Origin: Gayadomonas joobiniege G7
Lineage (GTDB): Bacteria; Pseudomonadota; Gammaproteobacteria; Enterobacterales; Alteromonadaceae
Direction of reading: 5' to 3'
DNA: 64,000 nt
Assembly (NCBI RefSeq): GCF_000300815.1
Contig: NZ_AMRX01000003.1
Location: 124,001 to 188,000, forward strand
In this document: in pieces, positions 39,786-48,938 of the stretch
Layout of the letters: every line of letters starts with the position of its first letter
Position numbering within the stretch: the stretch's first letter is position 1
Translations under genes and position numbers: made by a program
Notes under the pieces: model-generated
Databases searched by the model: none
What the model saw: the letters and a program-made list of their open reading frames with translations, nothing else
Told to the model about the DNA's origin: nothing

Positions 39786-39801
39786 GCAGGTGTACACCTG
39801 C
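39786..39801. repeat. 16-bp perfect palindrome downstream of the 6S RNA gene
   Basis: GCAGGTGTACACCTGC is its own reverse complement. It lies between the recA terminator and the 3' end of ssrS. It may be a 3' hairpin of the 6S precursor or a protein site; no T-run follows on either side. Confidence 0.55.
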
Positions 39802-39834
39802 TTACCGTGAAAGCTTAATCTATAGGATTGGAGA

Positions 39835-40018
39835 GGGCGTTCCCCGAAATGCCGCTTCGGGTCTAGCCCTTGAACCGTAAAGTTCAAGGCGGAAAACAAC
39901 CGTCTGCCGTAGGCTTCTCGGTACATGCCGAGCTTGCTCAATAGCAGACAAGATGTGATCCTGATAAAAAAGTATCGGCTCAGGGACATAACCCAAATAG
40001 CCAACACCTCAGGGAACA
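39835..40018 (-). ncRNA. ssrS: 6S RNA
   Basis: Regulatory RNA that mimics an open promoter and binds sigma-70 RNA polymerase in stationary phase. On the minus strand three blocks match E. coli 6S RNA in order: GTCCCTGAGCCGATAC, GAGCAAGCTCGG with ACCGAGAAGCCT, and CCTTGAACTTTACGGTTCAAGGG. The ends pair (TTCCCTGAGGTG with the 3' CATTTCGGGGAA), giving a closing helix and a length near 184 nt. Ends are approximate. The downstream ygfB-pepP-ubiH neighbourhood is the classical one, but zapA and fau are not adjacent. A 90-aa frame across this region is not a protein gene. Confidence 0.93.
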
Positions 40019-40033
40019 TAATTAAGATAATGC

Positions 40034-40065
40034 TGTATAGCGAGGCGCGCACTTTAACATGTCAA
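40034..40065 (-). promoter_or_regulatory. Possible ssrS promoter
   Basis: On the minus strand TTGACA (40065-40060) and TATACA (40039-40034) are separated by 20 bases, longer than ideal. The start would fall near 40027, a few bases before the mature 5' end, fitting a processed precursor. Confidence 0.45.
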
Positions 40066-40167
40066 AAACGAATTGCAAGCGCTAGCAGACTAGATTCGCT
40101 TGTGACTGGTGGCCTTTCGTTTGCAATGATAACATACACAGAGTTTTTTAATATTATAGGTGTCAAA

Positions 40168-40752
40168 ATGGCCGATGCCCAACTTCCCGATTACGATACA
40201 TTTGATTTTTTTCTGCATCAAAACGATCTAACTTGCACCGCTGCCGAAATTCACGGTGTTATCTGTGGCTGTTTATGCGCAGGTATGCCATATCAACAAG
40301 CTAAGTGGCGAAAATTTATTAGCGAATTTGTTTTACAAGATGCTGAAGTTGATGATCGAGTGGCTGAAAAATTTAGAGAAATTTACCAAGTGACTTATCA
40401 GCAATTAATGGAACCTGATTTTTCATTTCAAATCTATCTGCCTACTTCCGAGGACGTTCCATTAAATGAAAAAGCACAAATTTTATTAGAATGGCTGGCA
40501 GCGTTTATTTCTGCATTTGGGGCGGTGGTTGGTGAACAATTTTCTGCCGTTGATAAAGAAGTAAGAGAAGCTTATCAAGATTTGATTTCTATCAGTCAGA
40601 TGGATACTGAAATGGAAGAGACAGAAGAAAATTTGATCGCTTTTGAAGAAGTGTCGGAATATATCCGTATGACAACCCTAATGTGTTTTGCCGAATTAGG
40701 GGACCACAACAGCCAGCAAGCTGGTGGGCCAGCTAAGCCGACGTTGCACTAA
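40168..40752 (+). CDS. ygfB: UPF0149 family protein YgfB
   Basis: Conserved gammaproteobacterial protein of the YgfB/YecA family. Start at ATG 40168 (MADAQLPDYDTFDFFL) behind AGGTG, 194 aa; the frame upstream of it runs across 6S RNA sequence and is not coding. AAEIHGVICGCLCAGMP and the all-helical, acidic C-terminal half ending LCFAELG are family features. It heads the ygfB-pepP-ubiH-ubiI unit and is divergent from ssrS. Molecular function is unclear. Confidence 0.92.
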   Translation: MADAQLPDYDTFDFFLHQNDLTCTAAEIHGVICGCLCAGMPYQQAKWRKFISEFVLQDAEVDDRVAEKFREIYQVTYQQLMEPDFSFQIYLPTSEDVPLNEKAQILLEWLAAFISAFGAVVGEQFSAVDKEVREAYQDLISISQMDTEMEETEENLIAFEEVSEYIRMTTLMCFAELGDHNSQQAGGPAKPTLH

Positions 40753-40775
40753 TTAAATATCAGATGGAAACTAAA

Positions 40776-42095
40776 ATGATCACGCTACAAGAGTATGTTG
40801 CTCGACGTGAAGCTGTTTTTGCGCAGATGTTACCGAATAGCCTAGCGGTCGTTGCAGCTGCCGATGAAGCTAAACGCAGCAGAGATACTGAATATCCGTT
40901 TCGCCAAGACAGCGACTTTTATTATTTAACAGGTTTTAACGAACCTGAAGCCATTTTAGTGCTAGTGAACCTTGGCCAGTCGCAGCAAAGTGTATTATTT
41001 TGCCGCACTAAAGATGCGCTGGCGGAAATCTGGCAAGGCCGGCGATTAGGACCAGACGCTGCGGTTGACCAGTTAGCGGTAACACAAGCTTATCCTATCG
41101 AGGCGTTTGCAACTGAGTTCGCTGGTCTGAATAAAGGCTGTGATACTTTATATTGGTCACATGCAAATGAGGCACTTACCGATAAGCTGCAAGCGCTATT
41201 AAAGGTTCAGCGGCAAACAGGGAAACACGCTCAGGTGCCAAGTCAGTGGATAGACCTATGCCCCATGCTGCATGAAATGCGCTTGTTTAAATCAGCCGCA
41301 GAAATCTCAGTGATGCAAAAAGCAGCCGATATCAGCGTAGATGCCCATAAAAGAGCAATGAAGTTTGTACAGCCTGGGTGTTATGAATATCAGCTAGAAG
41401 CCGAGCTGAAACATGAATTTGCAATGCAAGGGGCTCGCTTTGAAGCTTACGCCAGTATTGTGGCTGGTGGGGCGAATGCCTGCATTTTGCACTATACAGA
41501 GAATAACCAGATCCTAAATGATGGTGACTTGGTGTTAATTGATGCTGGCTGTGAGTACCAGGGGTATGCAGCAGACATTACCCGAACTTTTCCAGTGAAC
41601 GGCTGTTTTAGCGAAGCGCAAAAAAAAGTTTACCAGCTAGTATTAGATGCACAGACAGCGGCACTTGCTGCACTTGGTCCAGGAAAAAAACTAACAGACG
41701 CGCAGGATATTTGTATTCGGGTATTAAGCCAAGGTTTATTGGAGCTGGGAATACTGTCGGGTTCTTTAGAAGATATTATTCAGGAGCGCGACGGCCAGCC
41801 GCCAGCTTATCGTCAATTTTTTATGCATGGGTTAGGACACTGGTTAGGTTTAGATGTGCATGATGTTGGTAATTACCAGCAAAATGGAGAAGCACGTTTA
41901 TTAGCGCCAGGAATGGTTTTGACGGTTGAACCTGGTTTATACATTAGCGAACAAGCAGATGTTGACGATTGCTGGAAGGGGATTGGTGTACGTATCGAAG
42001 ATAATATTGTTATCACAGACGATGGCCATCGGGTTTTGACCGCGGCGGTCCCCAAAACCATCACCGCAATCGAGCAATGGATGAAAAGCAGCTAA
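40776..42095 (+). CDS. pepP: Xaa-Pro aminopeptidase P
   Basis: Metallopeptidase removing N-terminal residues before proline. Creatinase-like N-domain with DTEYPFRQDSDFYYLTGF, then the pita-bread catalytic domain with DAGCEYQGYAADITRTFP (two metal Asp), HGLGHWLGLDVHD and TVEPGLYI and the final IRIEDN-type Glu (VRIEDNIVIT). Start at ATG 40776 (MITLQEY) has GGAAA five bases upstream and aligns with the family; ATG 40764 adds four residues. About 439 aa. Confidence 0.95.
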   Translation: MITLQEYVARREAVFAQMLPNSLAVVAAADEAKRSRDTEYPFRQDSDFYYLTGFNEPEAILVLVNLGQSQQSVLFCRTKDALAEIWQGRRLGPDAAVDQLAVTQAYPIEAFATEFAGLNKGCDTLYWSHANEALTDKLQALLKVQRQTGKHAQVPSQWIDLCPMLHEMRLFKSAAEISVMQKAADISVDAHKRAMKFVQPGCYEYQLEAELKHEFAMQGARFEAYASIVAGGANACILHYTENNQILNDGDLVLIDAGCEYQGYAADITRTFPVNGCFSEAQKKVYQLVLDAQTAALAALGPGKKLTDAQDICIRVLSQGLLELGILSGSLEDIIQERDGQPPAYRQFFMHGLGHWLGLDVHDVGNYQQNGEARLLAPGMVLTVEPGLYISEQADVDDCWKGIGVRIEDNIVITDDGHRVLTAAVPKTITAIEQWMKSS

Positions 42096-42098
42096 GTT

Positions 42099-43310
42099 AT
42101 GCAGAAAAATCACTATCACGCCGTGATTGTTGGGGCTGGGCTCGCAGGCACTTGCAGCGTACTCGCTTTATTGAAACAATTTACCAGCCGCGGGCTAAAG
42201 TTAGCTGTGCTGGATAAACAAGATGTGCTGACACCTCAAGCTGGGAATGGTGCCGATAGCCGCGCAATTGCATTATCAAAAAGTACCTATCAGAGTTTGT
42301 TAAACTGGGTGGATCATGCAAAGTTGTCGTTAATTAGCGAACCCATATTAGACATTGAAGTGAGCGAAGCTGGCAGTGCAGCTAGTAGTTTTTTAAACAG
42401 CAATAAACGAGAAGGGCCATACGGTTATGTGGTGACAGCAGCAGATTTGCAAACACTGTTTTTACAAACCCTTAGCGAGTCAGCTCTGAGTCAGTCCATC
42501 ACTTGGTATAGTCCTGATGAGCTCATCGACTATACAGCTGATGAGCAAGAGGTTGAATTAACACTAAATAAGTCGGGGCGTATAAGTTGTGATTATTTAC
42601 TTGCTTGTGATGGCAGCCATAGTCAGGTTCGTCAGTTAGCTCAATTACCTGTGCAAACTGAAGGTTTTGATCAATCGGCTTTAACAGCAATTATCACAGT
42701 CTCTGATAACCCTTTTTCGGGGCGAGCGTATGAGCGTTTTTGTGAGACTGGTCCACTGGCTTTGTTGCCATTAAAACAACCGGATCAGTTCGCTCTGGTC
42801 TGGTGTTTACCGCCAGCCCAATTAGCTACCTTTAAACAAAAGTCTGCGGCTGCACAAATAAACTCGTTACACACAGTGCTTGGTTATCGAGCTGGCCGCA
42901 TTCGTACCATACGTTTAGGGGCGACTTATCCTCTTAACAGCTATTGGATGCCACAGGCTTACTGTCAGCGTACACTGTTTTTAGCCAATGCTTGCCACAC
43001 CTTACATCCGGTTGCTGGGCAAGGTTTTAATTTAGCTGTCCGTGATATACTGGCCGCTTGTCAGCTTCTAGATAATAGTAAATCCGTCAATCGTTTGACT
43101 TGGCGAGCTGCAGATGTGGTCGCCTATCATCAGAGGCGTCAGCAGGATATTTTAGTTACGCGTCAAGCGACTGAATTTTTAGTACGATGTTTTTCAAATA
43201 ATTACCAACCACTGAGACTGCTTAGAAATATCGGACTCTGTGGTTTGCAAATTGCACCACCTCTTAAACAGGCGATGACTCACTTTGCCATGGGCTACAG
43301 AACAAAATGA
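42099..43310 (+). CDS. ubiH: Ubiquinone biosynthesis hydroxylase UbiH
   Basis: FAD-dependent hydroxylase of the ubiquinone pathway (2-octaprenyl-6-methoxyphenol hydroxylase). Dinucleotide site AVIVGAGLAGTCSVLAL, the DG motif LACDGSHSQVRQ, and LANACHTLHPVAGQGFNLAVRD, where Asn-Ala-Cys-His replaces the more usual GDAAH, as in UbiH. It starts three bases after pepP and overlaps ubiI by four. Confidence 0.93.
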   Translation: MQKNHYHAVIVGAGLAGTCSVLALLKQFTSRGLKLAVLDKQDVLTPQAGNGADSRAIALSKSTYQSLLNWVDHAKLSLISEPILDIEVSEAGSAASSFLNSNKREGPYGYVVTAADLQTLFLQTLSESALSQSITWYSPDELIDYTADEQEVELTLNKSGRISCDYLLACDGSHSQVRQLAQLPVQTEGFDQSALTAIITVSDNPFSGRAYERFCETGPLALLPLKQPDQFALVWCLPPAQLATFKQKSAAAQINSLHTVLGYRAGRIRTIRLGATYPLNSYWMPQAYCQRTLFLANACHTLHPVAGQGFNLAVRDILAACQLLDNSKSVNRLTWRAADVVAYHQRRQQDILVTRQATEFLVRCFSNNYQPLRLLRNIGLCGLQIAPPLKQAMTHFAMGYRTK

Positions 43311-44533
43311 TTAATAAATATCAACTTATCATCGTAGGAGCTGGGTTAGTGGGTTTAACTGCTGCACTGGCTGCATGCAGAAAAGGTTACAAAGTTGCGC
43401 TAGTGGGGGAGCAGTTGGCTCAGTTTAAAAATGACAGTCATGCTAAAGCCGCAAAGTTAAGAGTGGTTGCCCTAAATCAAGCATCAATCAATGCCTATGC
43501 AAACCTTAACGTATGGCCATTAATTTCTGCCAACGTCGGTATTTTTCAAAACATGCAGGTATGGGATCAAAATAGCACAGGACAGCTGGCATTTTCCGCT
43601 AAAGAAACAGAATACGAGCAGCTAGGTGCTATTGTAAATAATTTGGATTTGGCAAAAAGTGTCTACCAACAATTACAAGATGAACCTTTGTGCGAGTTTG
43701 TGACAGCGAATGCGGTTAAAGTTGAAACGGATGATCAAAGTGTTTGGCTGCAAGTCAGTGATGGAAAAATAATGCAAGGTTTGTTATTACTAGCCGCCGA
43801 CGGTCGTCATTCTGCGCTCCGCTCCATGCTTAACATACCTTGTTGGCATACTGATTATGCCCAAGATGCAATTGTTGCTGAAGTAACAACTGATTTACCG
43901 CATCAGCAAATAGCGCGGCAAATATTTACCCCAGAGGGTCCACTGGCGTTTTTACCATTAGCCGACACTCATCGCTGTTCTATTGTCTGGTCGTTAGATA
44001 AAAGCAAGGCCCAGCAGGTAATGCAGCTATCGAATCGCGCGTTTGCCAAACATTTAACAGCGACTTTTGACGGTGTATTAGGCTATGTTGAATTAGCTTC
44101 TGAACGAGTCAGTTTTCCACTGAAAGGGCATTATGCTAAATCTTTTGTGCATAACCGCTGCGTACTCGTTGGTGATGCGGCGCACACCATTCATCCATTA
44201 GCAGGACAAGGGGCAAATCTCGGCTTATTAGACGTATTTTATTTGCTTGATTCGTTACCAGACGTAATGTCACAGCTTGGTGACAGAGAGCTTGTTAAAA
44301 TCAGGCAGCAGATGCGAGGCCGGCAAGCAGAAGCAATTGAAAACCTGGCTGTTATGCAGGCATTTAAAGAGGGTTTTTCGATGACTGTGCCACCGCTGAA
44401 AATGCTTCGTAGCTTGGCACTAAACACAGTCGCTCATTTAAAACCACTGCAAAGGGCGTTTATTCGTCGAGCCTTGGGACCGACTGATACAGGACCAAGT
44501 TTGTGTCAGAGCTGGCCAGATAAAAGATTATAG
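43307..44533 (+). CDS. ubiI: Ubiquinone biosynthesis hydroxylase UbiI (VisC)
   Basis: Second FAD monooxygenase of ubiquinone synthesis, assigned C5 hydroxylation in E. coli. LIIVGAGLVGLTAALA, AADGRHSALRSML and VGDAAHTIHPLAGQGANLGLLD are intact. Position directly behind ubiH is the reason for calling UbiI rather than UbiF. 408 aa. It is the last gene of the ygfB unit. Confidence 0.9.
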   Translation: MINKYQLIIVGAGLVGLTAALAACRKGYKVALVGEQLAQFKNDSHAKAAKLRVVALNQASINAYANLNVWPLISANVGIFQNMQVWDQNSTGQLAFSAKETEYEQLGAIVNNLDLAKSVYQQLQDEPLCEFVTANAVKVETDDQSVWLQVSDGKIMQGLLLLAADGRHSALRSMLNIPCWHTDYAQDAIVAEVTTDLPHQQIARQIFTPEGPLAFLPLADTHRCSIVWSLDKSKAQQVMQLSNRAFAKHLTATFDGVLGYVELASERVSFPLKGHYAKSFVHNRCVLVGDAAHTIHPLAGQGANLGLLDVFYLLDSLPDVMSQLGDRELVKIRQQMRGRQAEAIENLAVMQAFKEGFSMTVPPLKMLRSLALNTVAHLKPLQRAFIRRALGPTDTGPSLCQSWPDKRL

Positions 44534-44575
44534 GCTTAACTTATAGCTTTTAATCTTTAACTAGCGGAGCGTGCA

Positions 44576-44875
44576 ATGGCTTTACTTTCAATTGATGATA
44601 CTGAGCCAGTTAAACGAACTTTTTGGCAATTTGCATTTTGCCCTCGACAAATTAAAAACGCCTTATTAACAGCAGCCGTGGTGGGGACTTTATTAAATTC
44701 ACTCAACCAAGGCAGTGTATTATTATCCATGCCAGCTGAGGTGAACTGGTTTAAATTTTTTTTCACTTATTTGGTGCCTTATTGTGTTGCGACCTACGCA
44801 GGCGCCACTGGCAGTTTACGTTGTGCCCATATGCAGGCACAATGGCAACAAAAACACCAAAAGCCTTCACAATAA
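44576..44875 (+). CDS. nrtS: NrtS-type small membrane protein (nitrate/nitrite transport family)
   Basis: A 99-residue protein with two membrane segments (about residues 26-45 and 62-82). It has the family motif LNQGSVLLSMPAEVNWFKF and TYLVPYCVATYAG. The NrtS family is described in cyanobacteria as nitrate/nitrite transport related, but in Proteobacteria the role is unproven. CGGAG precedes the ATG. Confidence 0.75.
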   Translation: MALLSIDDTEPVKRTFWQFAFCPRQIKNALLTAAVVGTLLNSLNQGSVLLSMPAEVNWFKFFFTYLVPYCVATYAGATGSLRCAHMQAQWQQKHQKPSQ

Positions 44876-44880
44876 TGGGC

Positions 44881-44904
44881 AAGCGCCAGCGAATGTTGGC
44901 GTTT
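44881..44904 (+). terminator. Weak hairpin after nrtS
   Basis: AAGCGCCA (44881-44888) pairs with TGGCGTTT (44897-44904) with one wobble; the following bases are only modestly T-rich. Candidate terminator. Confidence 0.4.
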
Positions 44905-45108
44905 GTGATGAAGTACCCTTAATTAGTCTGTTATAAATTAATTCGCTTATTAAACTATTGCCTTTGCAAATTAGTAAAAGTTAATCGTTTTTTTATTTTT
45001 TGTCTATAATAATACACATGCATTTTGTCATTGGGCTATGATGTAAAAGCTGGCTTTAAGAATGGGCATGGACGTTAATCTTATAATGGCATTAGGATAC
45101 TAACTAAG

Positions 45109-46029
45109 ATGTATAATTTATCAGTTGAATATAAAATTTTAGTGGTCGATGATGACAAATCGAACCGCCAGATTTTAACTTTGCTTTTAGCAGAATTAGG
45201 GCAGGTGATATTGGCTTCTACTGGGCAAGAGGCTATGCAGAAAGCTTGTCAGCAGCAACCAGATATTGTTATTTTGGATATTTTACTGCCTGATTTGAGT
45301 GGTTATGAGCTCATTAATGCATTAAAAAGCGAGGAGCGTACTCAGCATATCCCACTTATTGTTGTTTCGGCCAGTGACAGCTACGAAGCCGAAGAAAAAG
45401 CGCTCTTAAGCGGTGCGGTTGACTATATTAAAAAACCTTTTCATGCCTCTATCTTAAAAGCTAGAGTAAATGTAAATTTGAAAAACATTTCGCAGCGTCG
45501 AATGTTTGAAAAACTTACCCACCTAGATGCATTAACCGGTATTCCAAATTATGCCCAAATTGAAGAGTTATTTAATAAAATTCAGCATAAATGTGCAAAT
45601 GACGAAAAGTTGCTGCTTGCGGTAGTGGATATTGATGATCTTGCCCGATACAACAAACTCCAGGGGCGGCATGCTGGCGACCGGGTATTGCGTTTAGTCG
45701 CCCATGCATTGGCAGGTCGCTTGATGATGTTTAACGGTCATCTTGTGCGCTTGTATGACGCAACCTTTGCAATTATTATGGCTTGTTGTGATGAAAGCGA
45801 AGCCGAAAGTGTATTGTCTCAATTATTAAAAAGTGTGCGCTTATTAGAGTTACCTGTTGATGAAACAGGTAATCGAAGTGTTAGTGTAAGTGTTGGGGCG
45901 TGTTTGAGATCAAATACAGGGCAATCGACAGATGTCTTTCGGATGCTTAAATTTGCTCATACTTCATTGCAAGCGGCAAAAAATCAAGGCCGTAATTGTT
46001 TTGTTTTAGAGCAAACAAAAATCGATTAA
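45109..46029 (+). CDS. Response regulator with degenerate GGDEF domain
   Basis: Receiver domain at residues about 8-122 with an intact acidic pocket (VVDDD) and phosphoacceptor Asp57 (IVILDILLPDLSGYEL), so it is probably phosphorylated by a histidine kinase not present here. A GGDEF fold follows (about 140-300) with the LTGIPNYAQIEEL opening, but the GGDEF motif is YDATF (216-220), so cyclase activity is not expected. It may act as a c-di-GMP or protein-interaction effector. TATAAT at 45005-45010 could be its -10 box. Next to two active-looking c-di-GMP genes. Confidence 0.88.
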   Translation: MYNLSVEYKILVVDDDKSNRQILTLLLAELGQVILASTGQEAMQKACQQQPDIVILDILLPDLSGYELINALKSEERTQHIPLIVVSASDSYEAEEKALLSGAVDYIKKPFHASILKARVNVNLKNISQRRMFEKLTHLDALTGIPNYAQIEELFNKIQHKCANDEKLLLAVVDIDDLARYNKLQGRHAGDRVLRLVAHALAGRLMMFNGHLVRLYDATFAIIMACCDESEAESVLSQLLKSVRLLELPVDETGNRSVSVSVGACLRSNTGQSTDVFRMLKFAHTSLQAAKNQGRNCFVLEQTKID

Positions 46030-46109
46030 TAAGTTCTGAAGCTTGTTTTTTTTTGTTGATAAAGTAGTCTATTAGGCTGATTTTTAAGTATCCTGCTTAA
46101 GGTAGTATT

Positions 46110-47618
46110 TTGGCTGATAACTTTCGTTTACATGCGGTCCGCATCGCATTAATTTACCTGCTATTTTCGATAACTTGGATACTTTTTTCTGACCAAATGG
46201 TTGCCTTGTTATTAAAGGACTCGATATGGTTAACCTATGTGCATACATTAAAAGGTTGGATCTACGTTTCTATCTCTGCATTGCTTTTGTATCGCTTAAT
46301 TAGCAAAAGCATCGCGCAAGTTGAAGCGGTTTCCTTTAAAGACGAGTTAACCGGGTTAGCCAATCGAAATGCCTTTCGTCGTCAACTAGAAGTCTGCTGC
46401 GAGAAAAAAGAATATTTTTGTGTGAGTATTTTAGATATTGATAACTTTGCAGCCATCAATGATAGCAGTGGTCATGGTGCGGGTGATCGTCTGGTGCTGA
46501 ATTTAGCCCGTCTTTTTAACCAAGTATTGCCTGATGATTGGTATATTGCCCGTATCGGTGGTGATGAATTTGCTTTTATTTCACCGTCTGGTGTCGGTAA
46601 AAAAAAGGTAGTTAACAACTTAAACCAACTAAATACTGCGTTACAAACAGAACATTTAGACTTTGTACAATCCCACCTTGTCACAGCCAGTATTGGCGCT
46701 GCTGAGTATGGGCCGCATGGCACCAATGCAACGGATCTATTGCGTGCTGCTGACGCGGCCTTAATGCATATCAAGAATAATGGTAAAAATCAGTTATACT
46801 TTTTTCACAGAGAGTTAGAAGAAGAACTCACTGAATACTTACAGTTGGTTAAAGCGTTAAAACAAGCCTGTATTAAACAAACATTTTCACTGGTGTATCA
46901 ACCTCAATGGTCGTTAACAGAAAAGCGTTGGCATGGTGCTGAAGTGCTCATTCGCTGGCAGCATGAAACCTTAGGTTTTGTTTCACCTGAGCGTTTTATC
47001 CCAGTGGCCGAAAAAGAAGGTTTAATTGGTGACATTACTCGTTTGGTCGTGCAAAAAGCGTGCGCAGAACTACACAGGGTTGGTATTACATCGGCAGAGC
47101 TAAGCTATTTATCAATCAACTTTTCGCATAGCCTCATGAATCACAAAGCCGTAATCGCTGATATAGATAGCTGTTTACAGTCATCTTCTGAAGAGTTGCC
47201 GACTATTGTTATGGAGATTACGGAAACAGCTGCGATGCAGGCGCTCAATGATACTCAAGCATTGTTAGCAAAATGGCGGCAAGAAGGGGTGAAAACCTCT
47301 ATTGACGATTTTGGCACGGGTTATGCGTCATTGAGTCGAATTAAACAAATGCAGGTGGATGAAGTAAAAATTGATAAGAGTTTTATTCAAGGTTTGCCAA
47401 ATAACCAAAGCGATATCGCCATCACCAAAGCTGTGCTGGCGATGGCCGAGAGCATGGGCTTAAAAGTGGTTGCTGAAGGTGTTGAGACACTCCAACAGGC
47501 TCAATTTTTAAGCCGTGCAGGTTGTAACATTTTACAAGGCTACTTTTTAAGTCGACCTGTACCGATTGAACAACTCGCGCTTGTGATTGCCAGCCCTGCT
47601 CAGTTAGAGACTAGATAA
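46110..47618 (+). CDS. Membrane GGDEF-EAL protein
   Basis: Two transmembrane helices (about residues 10-30 and 48-65) anchor a GGDEF-EAL pair. GGDEF is intact at 150-154, but no RxxD I-site precedes it. The EAL domain reads EVL at 278-280 with the catalytic Glu kept, and N, MEITE, DDFGTGYASL, KIDKSF, AEGVE and LQGYFLSRP motifs are present, so phosphodiesterase activity is plausible; the net direction cannot be told. Start is TTG behind AAGGT. The next gene starts directly after the stop. Confidence 0.9.
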   Translation: MADNFRLHAVRIALIYLLFSITWILFSDQMVALLLKDSIWLTYVHTLKGWIYVSISALLLYRLISKSIAQVEAVSFKDELTGLANRNAFRRQLEVCCEKKEYFCVSILDIDNFAAINDSSGHGAGDRLVLNLARLFNQVLPDDWYIARIGGDEFAFISPSGVGKKKVVNNLNQLNTALQTEHLDFVQSHLVTASIGAAEYGPHGTNATDLLRAADAALMHIKNNGKNQLYFFHRELEEELTEYLQLVKALKQACIKQTFSLVYQPQWSLTEKRWHGAEVLIRWQHETLGFVSPERFIPVAEKEGLIGDITRLVVQKACAELHRVGITSAELSYLSINFSHSLMNHKAVIADIDSCLQSSSEELPTIVMEITETAAMQALNDTQALLAKWRQEGVKTSIDDFGTGYASLSRIKQMQVDEVKIDKSFIQGLPNNQSDIAITKAVLAMAESMGLKVVAEGVETLQQAQFLSRAGCNILQGYFLSRPVPIEQLALVIASPAQLETR

Positions 47619-48938
47619 ATGTATAAATATAAATTGTCAAAAGCGTTAGGTTTGTTAATCATTTTACTTTGTATTTTTGGGCTTGTGTATTTAACCGAAA
47701 GCATGGTTGGCCAAATAGAAAAAGATGCCGACAACCAGCAGAAGTTTAAAGTGACTATGCAGGTGGCAACCGTATCGGCCCGTTTAGAAGCGGCAATTTA
47801 TCAGGATGTTTATATCGCTGATAGTCTTGCAACTTTGTTAACTGTGCGTTCATTTGCCGATGAAGATGAGCTAGACCGATTAACCACAGAACTATTACGC
47901 AAATCTAACTATACCTCGCAAATTGGCGTTGCACCTAATGATGTGATCCGAAACATATTTCCGTTGGGGCGGGAACCTGAAATTATTGGTGTTAGATACA
48001 TAGACGTGCCCGATCAATGGGTGTCAGTGCGAGCTGCGCGTCAATCACAAAGCATTGTGATTAATGGTCCATTGAATTTATTAAATGGTAACGAAGGTAT
48101 TATTGCGCGCCTACCAGTATTTACCGATCCACCGTACAATTTAAATTATTGGGGAGTTGTCAGCGCTGTGATGCCAGTAAAACGTTTATTCGAAGATACC
48201 GGCGTTTATCAATTGCAACAACAAACAGAGCTCGCAATTAAACATGCCGATGGCAAAGTTTTTATGGGCGATAAAGGTGTATTCGACGAGCCCGATTATA
48301 GCGATTCAGTCCGTTTACCAGGCGGGCGATGGATCATTGCTGTCAAATTTAAACCTCACCCTGTGCAAAATATTATCTGGGTGCGCGGGGTGAGTTATTC
48401 AGCCTTATTTTGTTTAGTATTGGCAATTTTTCTTGTTTATCGCTCTTATCGGAAAATGCACCAGATGTCTTTGTACGATGAACTGACCGGGTTAGTCAAT
48501 CGCCGTTTTGTTATGCATCACCTCACTGAGCTGGTGGAGAGTAATAAACAGCAAAGTTTTTCAGTGATCAATTTAGATCTCAATAAGTTTAAATACGTGA
48601 ATGACAACTTCGGCCATGACGCTGGTGATGCTTTGTTAGTTGAGGTAGCTAAACGTTTTAAACACGCATTGCGAGCATCTGATGTAGTCGCAAGATTGGG
48701 CGGTGACGAATTTTTTATTATTTTGCCAAGGCAATCTGAGCTTGCCGATATAAATAAAATAATTGAGCAATTAGAGAAAAAAGTCACATCGCAGTCAATG
48801 CTTTATCAAGGGCATGAATTACCCATTTCGGTTGCCATGGGCGGTGCCTGTTACCCAGCCGATGCAAAAGATATTGAAAGTCTGTTAAAAGTTGCGGATC
48901 AGCGCATGTATCAGGATAAAGTTAATACAATTGATTAA
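47619..48938 (+). CDS. CHASE-domain membrane diguanylate cyclase
   Basis: N-terminal helix (about 8-28), a periplasmic CHASE sensor (about 40-235; SNYTSQIGVAPNDVIRNIFP, GPLNLLNGNEGIIARLPVF), a second helix (about 255-277) and a cytoplasmic GGDEF domain with GGDEF at 361-365 and I-site RASD. A complete, probably active cyclase responding to a small extracellular ligand. It is zero bases from the upstream GGDEF-EAL gene, so the two form an operon. Its end overlaps the end of the opposing AraC gene by four bases. Confidence 0.92.
   Translation: MYKYKLSKALGLLIILLCIFGLVYLTESMVGQIEKDADNQQKFKVTMQVATVSARLEAAIYQDVYIADSLATLLTVRSFADEDELDRLTTELLRKSNYTSQIGVAPNDVIRNIFPLGREPEIIGVRYIDVPDQWVSVRAARQSQSIVINGPLNLLNGNEGIIARLPVFTDPPYNLNYWGVVSAVMPVKRLFEDTGVYQLQQQTELAIKHADGKVFMGDKGVFDEPDYSDSVRLPGGRWIIAVKFKPHPVQNIIWVRGVSYSALFCLVLAIFLVYRSYRKMHQMSLYDELTGLVNRRFVMHHLTELVESNKQQSFSVINLDLNKFKYVNDNFGHDAGDALLVEVAKRFKHALRASDVVARLGGDEFFIILPRQSELADINKIIEQLEKKVTSQSMLYQGHELPISVAMGGACYPADAKDIESLLKVADQRMYQDKVNTID

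Noticed and set aside
39780-40052. A 90-codon open frame on the minus strand
   Set aside because: It covers the 6S RNA gene and matches its conserved blocks; it has no ribosome site and no protein-like composition.
39925-40167. Upstream extension of the YgfB reading frame
   Set aside because: The extra 81 codons run across 6S RNA and promoter sequence, while the family N-terminus begins at ATG 40168.
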